From the NCBI RefSeq assembly GCF_030272615.1, contig NC_081414.1:307995164-308059163 (forward strand): a stretch of DNA of 64,000 nucleotides. The letters run 5' to 3'. A program made the translations under genes and the position numbers. Source of the stretch: Cryptomeria japonica (lineage: Eukaryota > Streptophyta > Pinopsida > Cupressales > Cupressaceae). Positions 47,609-57,227 of this stretch are shown here, piece after piece. How positions within the stretch are numbered: the stretch's first letter is position 1; each line of letters begins with the position of its first letter. The notes beneath the pieces were generated by a model. The model saw only the letters and a list, made by a program, of their open reading frames with translations. It ran no database searches and had not been told where the DNA came from.

Positions 47609-50510
47609 ATGTCCACAAGAGCATATTGCAGAGCGAGAATAGAGCAGGAGCAGTCAGCAGCGATGGCTTTCACTCACAGATTCGACCGCGTTCGCCGATT
47701 CCAGAGGCCAGCAGAGGCAGGAGAGCCGGTAAGTACCACCAAACCTCCTCGTACTTTGACGCATTTAATTTTGTCATTAATGCATGTTGAATAGGGTAAT
47801 AAATGCGCTTAGACTAGGGTCCAAAAAGTGTCAAAAAACGTCCAGGCGCATCTGCGTTGGTGCCAGGCGCATTTGTGCTTGCTAGGCGCGTCTGTGTTTG
47901 TGCCAGGCGCATCTATGTCTGGACCCGCGTCTGTGTCAAATGCGGCCGCATCTGTGCTGTTCAGGTGCGTTTGTGCCAAGAAGGCACGTCTATGTAAAAT
48001 AGGTGCATCTATGCAGAGCATAGGCACGTCTGTGTCAGGCAGGCGCGTCTGTGTTTTTCAGGCGCGTCTATGCAGTCTTTGAGCGCATTTATGTAATGTA
48101 AGCGCGTTTGCATTTGAAAAGTATGAATTTGCATCTTCTAGGTCAAATCGGCAGTTCTGTGATGAACATACGCTGTCGATTGGATAAGCTGCTGAGAGGA
48201 TACACTCAAGCAGGTCCTCTAGGAAGACTAGGAAAGATCAAGGCACTTCGTGATGAACAGTGAGTACCAAGATAGAGTACTTTGTGATGAACAGGGAGTA
48301 CTGAAATATGAGCAGCACTTTGTGATGAACAGGGAGTGCAAATACGAGCAACACTTTGTGATGAACAGTGAGTGTCACACACGTAGTACTTTGTGATGAA
48401 CAGTGAGTACCACTAGGATAAAAGCAACACTTTGTGATGAACAGTGAGTGTCACTAGGGTAGATAGCCATATGCATTTAGATAGCGAGTAGCATTTTGTG
48501 ATAAACAGTGAATGCCACTATAACTGACATGATTGAGTTGTTTGACTGTAGGAGTATTTGCCTATGTTGGAGTCACGGGAGAGATTCCCATCGACTCAGC
48601 GGTTGCGACCTGAGTTGTCACTCGAGGACAGAGCTGCCATCAAGGAGATGGGTTTGAGACATGTGCTGTATGTGCCCGAGTTTCGGGCGAACATGGGATT
48701 GCTGACTACGCTAGCGGAGAGATGGCACTCTGAGACGTGCACGTTTCATCTGTCGATGGGTGAGATGACAGTCACCCTGGAGGATGTATATAGGATTCTA
48801 CGGGTACCGATCGATGGGGAGCTGATCCCATACGATCGAGATGGAGACAGGGAGGCATTGAGACGGATATTTCAGGACCCTGGATTGGAGATGAGGGCAG
48901 GACACGTGGCATGGGACACCATGACAGCCACAGGGTTAGCATTGCCGGCAGTGATTGGAGGAGCTATCAGTGGGTTCCTATGTCCAGATAGGGCGACACG
49001 GGGATTGGCTGTGGGCTGGGGGGGAGCACTGGAGACGCTGATGACACAACATACCAGATATGCCTGGGGACCGTGTGTGCTGGCACACTTGTACTACGAG
49101 CTGCATCAGTTTGTTTATCATGGATCAGTGGGATTGGGCTGCGAAGTGACATTGCTGCAGGTATGGGCCTACGAGCATCTGCCGGTTACCCGACCGATAC
49201 ACTTCAGGGGTAGAGGTTATGGACGTAGCTTTATGCATTTATATGATATGATTACATCACAGCTGCGGATTGGTAGGCTAGAGTACTGGCGACGAGTGAT
49301 TGATGACATTGATGAGGTCATATGGAGACCATATCTGGGCTGCGAGCAGTGGGAGGATGATGCAGTTGAGATACCGTACACCTTTCAGAGCAGGTACCTG
49401 ATTGGGCGGATGCCCTATGTGCTAGAGAGGCAGCTGGTAGACAGGATTGGTCGATGGTTTGGCCGGATTCAGAGGATGCCGCGGGGCTCAGGCATGTATG
49501 CCCGCATAGTGAGAGATCAGGTACAGTTTGGGCCGCTACTGTCATATGATCAGGCAGTGACTCAGCTGGTGGAGATGATACCTCTACCTTGGGACATGTG
49601 GCCTGAGATCGAGGACGCCAGGATGGATGTAGAGTATACAGCATATTGGGCAGAGCATCCATTCCCCCGATTGACAGATCCAAGAGAGGCACTAGAGGGA
49701 GATGGTGGTGGTGACGAGGATGATGGTGGAGGGGATGGGGGTCGAGGCCGATGAAGGAGGAGAGGAGTAGTTGGAGAGAGGAGAGTTGCTCCTCGGAGGG
49801 AGGGTGGAGAGGAGAGATAGGCTCGGGTGGTGAGGGGTCGCGGTCGCGGTGGATTGCCTTTACAGGTGCCAGCAGCACAGGGTCCCAGGCAGGTGCAGAT
49901 ATAGGGATAGGGATAGAGACAGAGACGGGTACCAGTACAGGTACCAGTACAGGCACAGGGGTAGGTACAGGGGCAGGCACCCGCAGAGGAGGAGCCACAG
50001 GCAGGGGCAGAGGCAGAGGGGGTTGACCCAATAGAGGCTGAGCTACTGGATCTGAGGGAGATCTGCCAGGGCCAGGCAGATGAGATTCAGGATCTAGAGA
50101 GGGAGAGGGATCAGCTCAGGACCAGGCTCAGGGATACTGAGCGAGAGCGGGATCAGGCTATCCAGCGCTACACAGAGGCTGAGACAGCACTGAGGGTTGG
50201 GAGGTAGGCAGCAGAGGATACAGGGGACGGATATGCCTATGTCTTGTGGGCAGGAGAGGAGATAGCCTACTGGAGGGACCTCTACTATGGTGCAGTGCCA
50301 GCAGATCAGCGAGCGAGAAGCTTCCATAGACCATCGCGTACAGCGAAAGCTACGAGAGGGAGCCGGAGGAGACAGGCATCGAGTGGTGGGGTCATGGGTC
50401 CTCCACCACCACCAGATAGAGGAGACAGGAGGGATGATCCTGGGGCGGGTCCTTCAGGGGCTCAGATTCCACCGAGGCCAGGCGGCTCCGAGGGAGGGAG
50501 TTCATCATAG
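47609..50510 (+). CDS. Plant mobile domain (PMD) protein, two-exon antisense gene
   Basis: Encoded opposite to gag-pol. Exon 1 (47609-47728, 40 codons; a second in-frame ATG is at 47663) ends GAGCCG|GTAAGT. The 823-bp intron ends with branch-like CTGAC (48524-48528) and TTTGACTGTAG. Exon 2 starts at 48552 in phase 0 and is open for 400 codons to a TGA at 49752-49754. It encodes a plant mobile domain: LYVPEFRANMGLLTTLAERW, CTFHLSMGEMTVTLEDVYRIL, then GGALETLMTQHTRYAWGPC, LLQVWAYEHLP and MPLPWD-like blocks. The PMD occurs in MAIN/MAIL1 proteins and in transposable elements; its molecular role is unsettled. The same frame continues past the TGA through a Gly/Gln/Arg-rich tail and a coiled coil to a natural-looking stop at 50508-50510, with seven internal stops, six of them TAG. 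GC content is well above its surroundings. The intron is predicted, not shown. Confidence 0.75.
47846..48115 (+). repeat. Minisatellite, about 14 x 20 bp (AGGCGCGTCTGTGT)
   Basis: About 14 degenerate units of AGGCGCGTCTGTGTnnnnnC. Many variants are CG to TG or CA, as expected for methylated CpG decay. The motif appears in the opposite orientation in the element's 5' leader. Confidence 0.85.
48245..48518 (+). repeat. Seven-copy array of ACTTTGTGATGAACAGTGAGT
   Basis: Copies start at about 48245, 48279, 48316, 48352, 48387, 48427 and 48491, mostly 34-41 bp apart. The conserved core ends ACAGTGAGT or ACAGGGAGT, resembling a 5' splice site (GTGAGT). It lies inside the predicted intron. Confidence 0.85.
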
Positions 50511-52213
50511 CCTTAGAGGGCTCCCTATGTATCAGTTTTTGTACCATTTTTGTATTGTAGACACCTGCGGGTGCTTTTGTAGCCATATGATTTTGACATC
50601 ATTGTATCATGACACTTTTGATTATATATATGAGATGATTCATCTTTGCGACAGCTATATGCATGTGTACCTATGTGATGAGATGTTCTTATGTGATGCT
50701 TATGATATGGATGCAAATATGTATGTACTGCAATATTTTTGTTCTTTTATGTTTTAAAATGTTATGCCAATGCAAATGTAAATGTATGAAGTGCAGATGA
50801 ATATGATAATGCAAATGTAAATTGTGCTAACAGGTGTTGTGTGCAGGATGTGATGCAGTTGTGATATCTATATGTATGTATGAAATGCTTATATGTGGTA
50901 ATGTAGGTGCAACTACATGAAATGCAAATATTTTTGGTGTGTCATTATACTCAGTCATGTGATAGCAGGCTGCACGGACTCAAGAAGGATGGTGGAAGTC
51001 AATCAAGAAAGGGGGGTGGAAGATAGAATATATGAAAGTGAAAGAGCTTCTTGTGCGTTATCATCATTGAGCTTTATTATGGCAAAATAGGTTATGACAA
51101 TCGAGGCATATGTTCGACCCAGAAAGTCATTGTATCTGTTTGCATGGAGATATGACAGTCACAAACAAGGAATGTCCCAATTCACACTAGACTCTCAGTG
51201 TCCTCATATCCTTGGACAAGTCATAGCATTACTAAGAGACAATCCACAGACAACAAATACAAATAGGTGACGATACCCCATCCTCGCCTTTCTAGTCAAA
51301 GACATCCTGGAGATAGAATCTCTAGTCAAAGACATCCTGGAAAAGCTAAAAGACATGTCACCAGAAAGATAAAATCAAAAGAAAACCAAGACTCGACACC
51401 AACACCCATTCTAGTCCTCAAGTTTAGTGTCTCTTGTCACTTGTATAAGTCTTATTTGATTGCGGTCACAATGTTTACTTTCACAGAAAGGATAGATAGC
51501 ACTGAACCATAATGTTGTCTGAGTCTGTCGAAAGATTTGATTTGTTGAAGCCCATTGTTTTTGCTGTCTCATCTGAAATTGACTGAATCCATGAAACTGA
51601 TACTTTATTGCGGAGAAGATGAAACTTTATTGCGGATCTGTGATGCAAATGTTGCTTTATTGCAGATTGTGCGCGGATAAACTGAAGAAAGCTGGAAGAA
51701 ACTGTACTCCTCGAAACATGTGATGTTCTCAGTTACACACCCATTACTAGACGTAGGATTTTGCCTTAGCCACAGATAGGATCTGATTTTATTATGGATG
51801 GAAAGGGAGGTGAAAAGGGAGGTTTATTATGAATGGCTAACCAATCTTGGGTAGATCAATAACCAGCCATGATGGGAATGGGTAAGTTTATTATGAACGA
51901 ATAGGTTGTGAGTGTGTGTAAAGTGAAATGATGAAAGAGAATCTGAAGGAGGGAGGAGCAATGTCTCTACACATAGCGCTGGTGACCCAGTTTTCACCAT
52001 GGTACTTGCCCAGGGCGCCACCGAAGTGGTTTTCACCATTGGACGAAATTATTTCTCTTTACTTTTTTCGATTTTTCAATGTTTTTTGTGTCACAAGGCG
52101 CCTGTTTGCTAAGTTTTCACCAAGTAATGATTTTTTTGTTTTATAATTTTTTTTTTTGTATTTTTGAAATTTTTGATTTTTTTGTATTTTTGAAATTAGG
52201 ATATTCCGAAGAG
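50511..52213. other. Tat element spacer between pol and PMD gene
   Basis: Non-coding. Near 51960-52140 the minus strand has several GGTGAAAAC words (ACTTGGTGAAAACTTAG, AATGGTGAAAACCAC, CATGGTGAAAACTGG), a spacer style I associate with Tat-type elements downstream of integrase. A 30-bp tandem duplication (TCTAGTCAAAGACATCCTGGA at 51291 and 51321) and three CTTTATTGC(A/G)GA words (about 51603-51666) are also present. Confidence 0.6.
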
Positions 52214-53579
52214 CTATGTGTAGAACTTGTGAAGGTGCATGCTGTTGATAGGATTCTCCAAAGGTTCACCTTCTGTAGTTGAGAGCTGATATGCACCAGA
52301 TCCATATGTTGCTGTAATAATGTAGGGACCAAGCCAGTTTGGTTCAAACTTGCCCTTCTTCTCTCTGTCTTGTTGATTTTTAGGATTTTCTCTGAGGACT
52401 AAGTCACCTACCTCAAATGTGCGAGGCTTGACCTTGTGATTGTAGCTGCGACTCATTCGTTGTTGGTAAGCCTTGAGATGACTATAAGTAGTTTGTCTTC
52501 GTTCATCCAATAGTTCTAGCTCTTGTAAGCGAGAGACCCTGTAGTCTTCATCACTAATGATGTTTTGCAAAGAGACCCGTAAAGAGGGTAACTCGACCTC
52601 GATAGGCAAGATGGCTTCAGAACCATAGACTAGCGAATAGGGTGTAGCTCCTGTAGGTGTATGGACGCTTGTGCGGTAGGCCCGGAGTGCAGGATTAAGT
52701 TGAATATGCCAATTACGACCAGCATCGTCGATTGTCTTCTTTAGGATTTTAAGGATTGTTTTGTTAGACGCCTCAGCTTGGCGATTACCTTGGGGGTAAT
52801 ATGGTGTGGAGAAACGATGAGAGATATGGAAGCGGTCACAGAGTTCACGAACATCCTAATTTTTGAAGGGACGCCCGTTATCAGTGATAATGGAAACAGG
52901 AATACCGTATCGACAAATGATATAGTTGAGGATGAATGTAGCAATCTGTTTTCCAGTAACTTGTGTAAGAGGCACGACTTCAATCCATTTTGTAAAATAC
53001 TCTGTGGCGGTGATAATGAATTTATGACCATTGGAAGAAGGAGGGTGAATCTTGCCTATGAGATCGAGTCCCCATTGACAAAAGGGCCAAGGAGACGCAA
53101 GCGGTTGAAGTTATTGTGCTGGCGCATGTATGAGATCTCCATGAATTTGACATTGCTTACATTTCTTGACAAACTGATATGAGTCTTTCTCCATACTGGG
53201 CCAGTAATATCCAGTCCTAATGAGTTTCTTGGCCAAGGTAGGACCACTAGCATGTGGACCACATATCCCTTCATGCACTTCCCGTAACGCAATCTGAGCT
53301 TCGTCGCTTTCTAAACATCTAAGAAGAGTGCCATCTAGACCTCGCTGGTATAGGATATCAGCTAAAATGACATATCGAGAGGATTGGCGAATGAAAGTGC
53401 GACGTTGGTTATTTGATAGATCAGGAGGTAAAGTATTGTCACGTAGGTATGTAAAAATGGAACCATATAACTGGGATTCGGGACCGACAACACATATCAT
53501 CTCAGTAGGCATTATCTCATATGAAGGGACCAAAAGGTTATCCACCAAGAACTCATAGCGGGTCTTGTTTGGAGGTAGA
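52214..53579 (-). pseudogene. pol: Integrase (Tat element), disrupted by two stops
   Basis: Continues in the RT frame. The zinc-binding arm has REVHEGICGPHASG, GYYWPSMEKDSYQFV and CKQC (HHCC). The core has all three catalytic acids: the Asp of WGLDLIG, the Asp of ITDNGRPF and the Glu of NRQAEASNK. The C-terminal GPY/F module is NWLGPYIITATYGSGAY (about 52345-52295). Stops occur at TAA 53111-53113 (after HAPAQ) and a TAG near 52857 (in FKN.DVREL, where Gln is expected); no indel was found between 55270 and 52214. The element cannot make active integrase itself. Pol ends at KFYT, 52214. Confidence 0.9.
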
Positions 53580-53975
53580 TCAATCAGTGAAGCAATTGTA
53601 GCCATGGCATCTGCAGCTCGATTCTGCTCTCTTGGTATCTGTTCAAAGTCTATCTTTGTGAAATGTTGTTTCAAACCATCCACCATTTGTTTATAAGGCA
53701 TTAACTTTTCATCTTTTGTTTGATAATCACCAGTTACTTGACGGATAACAAGTTGGGAGTCCCCAAAAACACGAAGTTCCTGGATCTTCCATTGAACTGC
53801 AATTCGTAATCCTGTTGTTAATGCCTCATATTCCGCTATATTGTTAGTACAAGGAAATGATAAGTGGTATGATTTTGGTATAGAATCCCCTTAAGGAGTT
53901 ATAAAGAGGATGCCAGCTCCTGCCCCATGTTGTGTATATGAACCGTCAAAGTATAGTTGCCATGACTTTGTATGT
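53580..53975 (-). pseudogene. pol: Second RNase H, archaeal type (aRNH)
   Basis: Lies between the RT-linked RNase H and integrase in the same frame. The four acidic sites are present in order: YFDGS, NIAEYEAL, VFGDSQLV and NRAADAMA. A dual RNase H with the second of archaeal type is diagnostic of Tat-lineage gypsy elements. One TAA (53891-53893) interrupts the first block, so the domain cannot be made without readthrough. Confidence 0.88.
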
Positions 53976-54595
53976 GACATTGTCAAAATGGATTCATCTG
54001 GAAATTCTGAACTTAGAGGAACATCATCTATCATGGGAGCATCTGCTAATTGATCTGCGATGGCTTGTCCTTTTATTGCTTTTCTGTCCACATACTCGAT
54101 GTCGAATTCACTCAGTATCATTACCCATTTGGCCAGTCGTCCAATAAGCGTTGCCTTATTGAGAAGGTATTTCAACGGATCTATCCTTGCAACTAACTTT
54201 GTCTTATGAGCAAGCATGTAATGTCGTAATTTCTGTGAAGCAAAGACCACAGCAAGACATGCGCACTCAATTGGTGTGTAGTTTAGCTCGTATCCCACCA
54301 ATGTGCGACTGATATAGTATACTACTTTTTCCTTGCCTTCAGCGATTTGTTGCGCTAAGAGTGCCCCCAGTGCTCTTGGAGTAGCTGATATGTATAGTAA
54401 CAGTGGTTGATCTGGAACTGGTGGCATCAGAACTGGCGGATTTAGAAGATAATCTTTGAGCGTCTGGAAAGCCTGTTGACAGTTGTCATTCCATTTGAAT
54501 TTGATGTTTTTATGTAGCAGGTGCTGAAAAGGATTACACTTATCTGCCAGTTGTGCTATGAATCTTCGGATGGACTGGAGTCTGCCCTGTAAAGA
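53891..54595 (-). pseudogene. pol: RNase H of RT type and connection (Tat element)
   Basis: Same frame as RT, after its TGA. The first ~60 codons (QSIRRFIAQLADKC..) form the RT connection. The open part 53891-54427 carries the degenerate RNase H that follows RT: LLLYISATPRALGALLAQ, VVYYISRTLVGYELNYTPIE, KLRHYMLAHKTKLV and the FDIEYVDRKAIKGQAIADQLA tail. The second, archaeal-type RNase H begins at the end of this segment (WQLYFDGSY). A TAA at 53891-53893 sits in ITP.GDS where Gln is expected. Confidence 0.88.
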
Positions 54596-55312
54596 TCAAA
54601 GTTGATTGATATTTCTTGGTGGTTGCATTTCCAAGATAGCTTTGACTTTTGCTGGATCCGCTTCAATTCCTCTTTTGGATACAATGAATCCTAGGAGCTT
54701 CCTGGAGGTTACTCCAAAGACACATTTCTTAGGGTTTAATCTTACTTTGTATTTTTCTAACCGATCAAAGGCAACTGAAAGTATGTCCAAATGTGTATTT
54801 CTGTCTATTGATTTGACCAAGAGATTGTCAACATAATCTTCCACAGTTACATGCATGAGATCATAAAATATAGTAGTCATGGCTCTTTGATATGTAGCAC
54901 CTGCATTTTTTAGCCCGAAAGGCATGACATTCCAGCAGAAAGTTCCCCATGGACAAGTAAATGCTGTTTTATGTTGATCCTCAGGTTGGATTCTTATCTG
55001 ATTATAGCCAAAGAATCCATCCATTAATGATAGCATTTCATGACCTGCTGTGAGATCAACAATCAAGTCAATGTTTGGTAATGGGAAGTCATCCTTTGGA
55101 CAAGCTTTGTTGATGTCTCTGAAATCTGTGCAAATTCTGATGCTGCGATCTGGTTTACTGACAGGTACCAAGTTAGAGATCCATTCAGGATAATCAATTG
55201 GACGTATGAATCCGACATCAAGTAATTTCTCAAGTTTTGCTTTGACTAGTAATGCCACTTGTGGATGCATTTTTCTTAAATTCTGTTTTACTGGTTTTGC
55301 CCCCGGTTTGTG
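54596..55312 (-). pseudogene. pol: Reverse transcriptase (Tat element), disrupted
   Basis: Gypsy RT in the frame one base off the protease ORF, open from at least 55270. Blocks in order: KLLDVGFIRPIDYPEWISN, PDRSIRICTDFRDINKACP, DDFPLPNID, GYNQIRI, FCWNVMPFGLKNAGATYQR, then YVDN at the catalytic YxDD position, and LLGFIVSKRGIEADP. The second Asp of YVDD is Asn (G-to-A), which should abolish polymerase activity. The ORF stops at a TGA (54596-54598) directly before SLQGRL, a place where related elements have Arg (CGA), so this is probably a C-to-T nonsense mutation. The frame continues unchanged into RNase H. Confidence 0.9.
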
Positions 55313-57227
55313 CCATTACCAAATCCGGATCCAATTCAGGCATATCAGCGTATGACCAGGCGAAGTTGATTTGTCGCTCTTTGAAGAAATTTATGAATTT
55401 TGACCTTTCAGACTTGGTCAATGATTGAGCTAGGAATATGTTGTGTGGAACCTCTTCTGTACCGATGTTTATTTTGATAGTCTCCTCTACCAACATGGAT
55501 GATTTTTCCTCATATGATGTTGGGAGAATGTCTAGCCTTCCATCTTCGGGTGCCTCAGAGAGGTTTTCACCCTTAGATATGTCCTTTCTTTTTACTTTTT
55601 TGGGGTGAGATAGTGCCACAATGTGGTTTTCACTATAAGACCCTTGATTTGTTCTTATTTTCACATTTTTGCGACTGGAAGGTCCTACACCCTCACCAAA
55701 ATATGCCATGCTATTGAGTTCTATGGTGTATCTCGCTTTATGGTCTCCAGGGGGAAGATCGTCTCGTATGCCTAGATAGTCAATAAAAGCTTCATCGTTT
55801 TGAAATGTATCCAACTGTGCAGGTCCTTCATGATCCCAGTCAATGAGTTGGTGGTGAACAAGGGGAAGGCCGTTAATGTCTTCAAAGTTAGTGGGGCTAA
55901 GAGTGAAGATGTGGTTATATTCGGGTATGTCAAGGTAATTATCAAGGTCATCGATGGCACTCTCCTCATCAGTCTCGATCACGAGCGAATCCAAATTATC
56001 ATCACTAGTAGCGCATTCCAGAACAAGTGTTCTCATCCTATGTGATTTCCACCTAGAACCTTGAGACAAGAACTGTGTAGACTCCTCATGGGTTGTTTCT
56101 TGACCAACTTTGAATTTGTTATAAAACTCCTCCTCTTCTGTGGGTTCACCTGGCTCTCTGAATGTCTCGGTGAGCTCATAGTCACTGGAAGACTTGTCGG
56201 AACCCCATTCCCATTCATTGGAATCTGTGGAATAGCAATTCTCTTGTTGAATTTTGGCAGCTTTGATTTGTAAGGCTTCTTCTGTCCTTTGGGTGTTGAC
56301 CTTGGAAGTTAAGAAACCAAGTCCCTTTGAGCGTTCCTTCTTGAAAGTCAATTCAGGTTGTAAAGGTTCAATGATGCCTTCCTTTCGTAACCCCAGAGGG
56401 CTTTTTCCATCATACCCGAATTTTTGTAGAATTTTGAAGCCTTTGCCATATTTCTCACATGGTAGATTGACGTGATCTTGTGTTTCCTCTTCATTATCTC
56501 TGAAAAGCATTTGGTATAAACCTTCCTCTTCTAGTTCACCCCATCTTTGAAAGGTAGTAGGGTCCCATTTGAGCGTCCTGATGGAGATTTGCTTGTTAGG
56601 ATGTGGTCTTCCATATTCTTTTGGGGAACTCATGACTTGTCTTAAGTACATGGTCTGATTGAAAGTATATTCCCCCATGCCTTTGTCCTGAAACTTGCCT
56701 TTAAGCTCACCTTGTTTTGATGTCGAAGGTTTTAATGACTCAGGATCAATGTAAGCCGATGAAGGAACCGCCTCACGATTACTAGGAATGATGGTCTCAG
56801 TCTTTGATTTTAGGTTATTGCAATATATGAATGGATTAGGATCACCGTTAACTGTTACCTCCACTCCATTATGATGAAACTTAATGCATTGGTGATATGT
56901 AGATGGGACTGCCCTCATTTCATGAATCCAAGGACGTCCTAGCAATATGTTATAAGTGAGATTTAAATCCAGGACTTGACAGACCACATCCTTTGTAACT
57001 GGCCCAACTCTGAGAGGTAAGATGACTGTACCCTTGGATGAACGCTCTTCATCATCATATGCCTTAATGGTGATATTGTTTGTAGAATTCACAGCTTTAT
57101 CAGAATATCCCAATTGTGTGATAGTGCTTAATGTGCAAATGTTTAGACCTGCTCCTCCATCTATCAGGACTCGTTTTATTCGATGTTTGTGTATGAAGGC
57201 TTCAATGTGTAATGGCGCATTATGCAG
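55230..57227 (-). CDS. pol: Pol N-terminal part: protease, G-patch-like segment, linker
   Basis: In frame with gag directly after its TAG; the first in-frame ATG is at 57113. Residues just after the stop include HIEAFIHKHRIKRVLIDGGAGLNIC, which is the retropepsin active site with DGG in place of the usual DSG/DTG; ILLGRPWIHEM is the second protease landmark. About 200 residues further, GKGFKILQKFGYDGK..LGLRKEGI..KGLGF resembles a G-patch RNA-binding domain. A long acidic linker leads to FAWSYADMPELDPDLV, the standard lead-in to gypsy RT. One extra base in the CC pair at 55313-55314 then shifts the frame, so this ORF ends out of frame at 55230 while RT continues in another frame. Confidence 0.85.
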   Translation of the reverse strand: MHNAPLHIEAFIHKHRIKRVLIDGGAGLNICTLSTITQLGYSDKAVNSTNNITIKAYDDEERSSKGTVILPLRVGPVTKDVVCQVLDLNLTYNILLGRPWIHEMRAVPSTYHQCIKFHHNGVEVTVNGDPNPFIYCNNLKSKTETIIPSNREAVPSSAYIDPESLKPSTSKQGELKGKFQDKGMGEYTFNQTMYLRQVMSSPKEYGRPHPNKQISIRTLKWDPTTFQRWGELEEEGLYQMLFRDNEEETQDHVNLPCEKYGKGFKILQKFGYDGKSPLGLRKEGIIEPLQPELTFKKERSKGLGFLTSKVNTQRTEEALQIKAAKIQQENCYSTDSNEWEWGSDKSSSDYELTETFREPGEPTEEEEFYNKFKVGQETTHEESTQFLSQGSRWKSHRMRTLVLECATSDDNLDSLVIETDEESAIDDLDNYLDIPEYNHIFTLSPTNFEDINGLPLVHHQLIDWDHEGPAQLDTFQNDEAFIDYLGIRDDLPPGDHKARYTIELNSMAYFGEGVGPSSRKNVKIRTNQGSYSENHIVALSHPKKVKRKDISKGENLSEAPEDGRLDILPTSYEEKSSMLVEETIKINIGTEEVPHNIFLAQSLTKSERSKFINFFKERQINFAWSYADMPELDPDLVMAQTGGKTSKTEFKKNASTSGITSQSKT

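Larger units (their letters stand above)
47729..48551 (+). other. Predicted intron of PMD gene
   Basis: GTAAGT donor at 47729, CTGAC branch-like site 24 nt before the AG at 48550-48551, phase 0 on both sides. An in-frame TAG at the acceptor blocks exon 2 from extending upstream, which supports splicing. It contains both repeat arrays described below and is antisense in the element's genomic RNA, so it would not be removed during retrotransposition. Confidence 0.6.

Noticed and set aside
47846-48115. CRISPR-like regularly spaced repeats
   Set aside because: Units are short, degenerate and contiguous without unique spacers, in a eukaryotic retrotransposon. It is a minisatellite.
49318-50031. 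237-codon minus-strand Pro-rich ORF
   Set aside because: Shadow of the PMD gene's Gly/Gln/Arg-rich tail on the other strand; its composition follows from the repeats.
55300-55320. Programmed +1 frameshift between protease and RT
   Set aside because: A single extra base in a CC pair explains the shift, and no slippery sequence or structure was evident. A random indel is more likely, though siblings should be checked.
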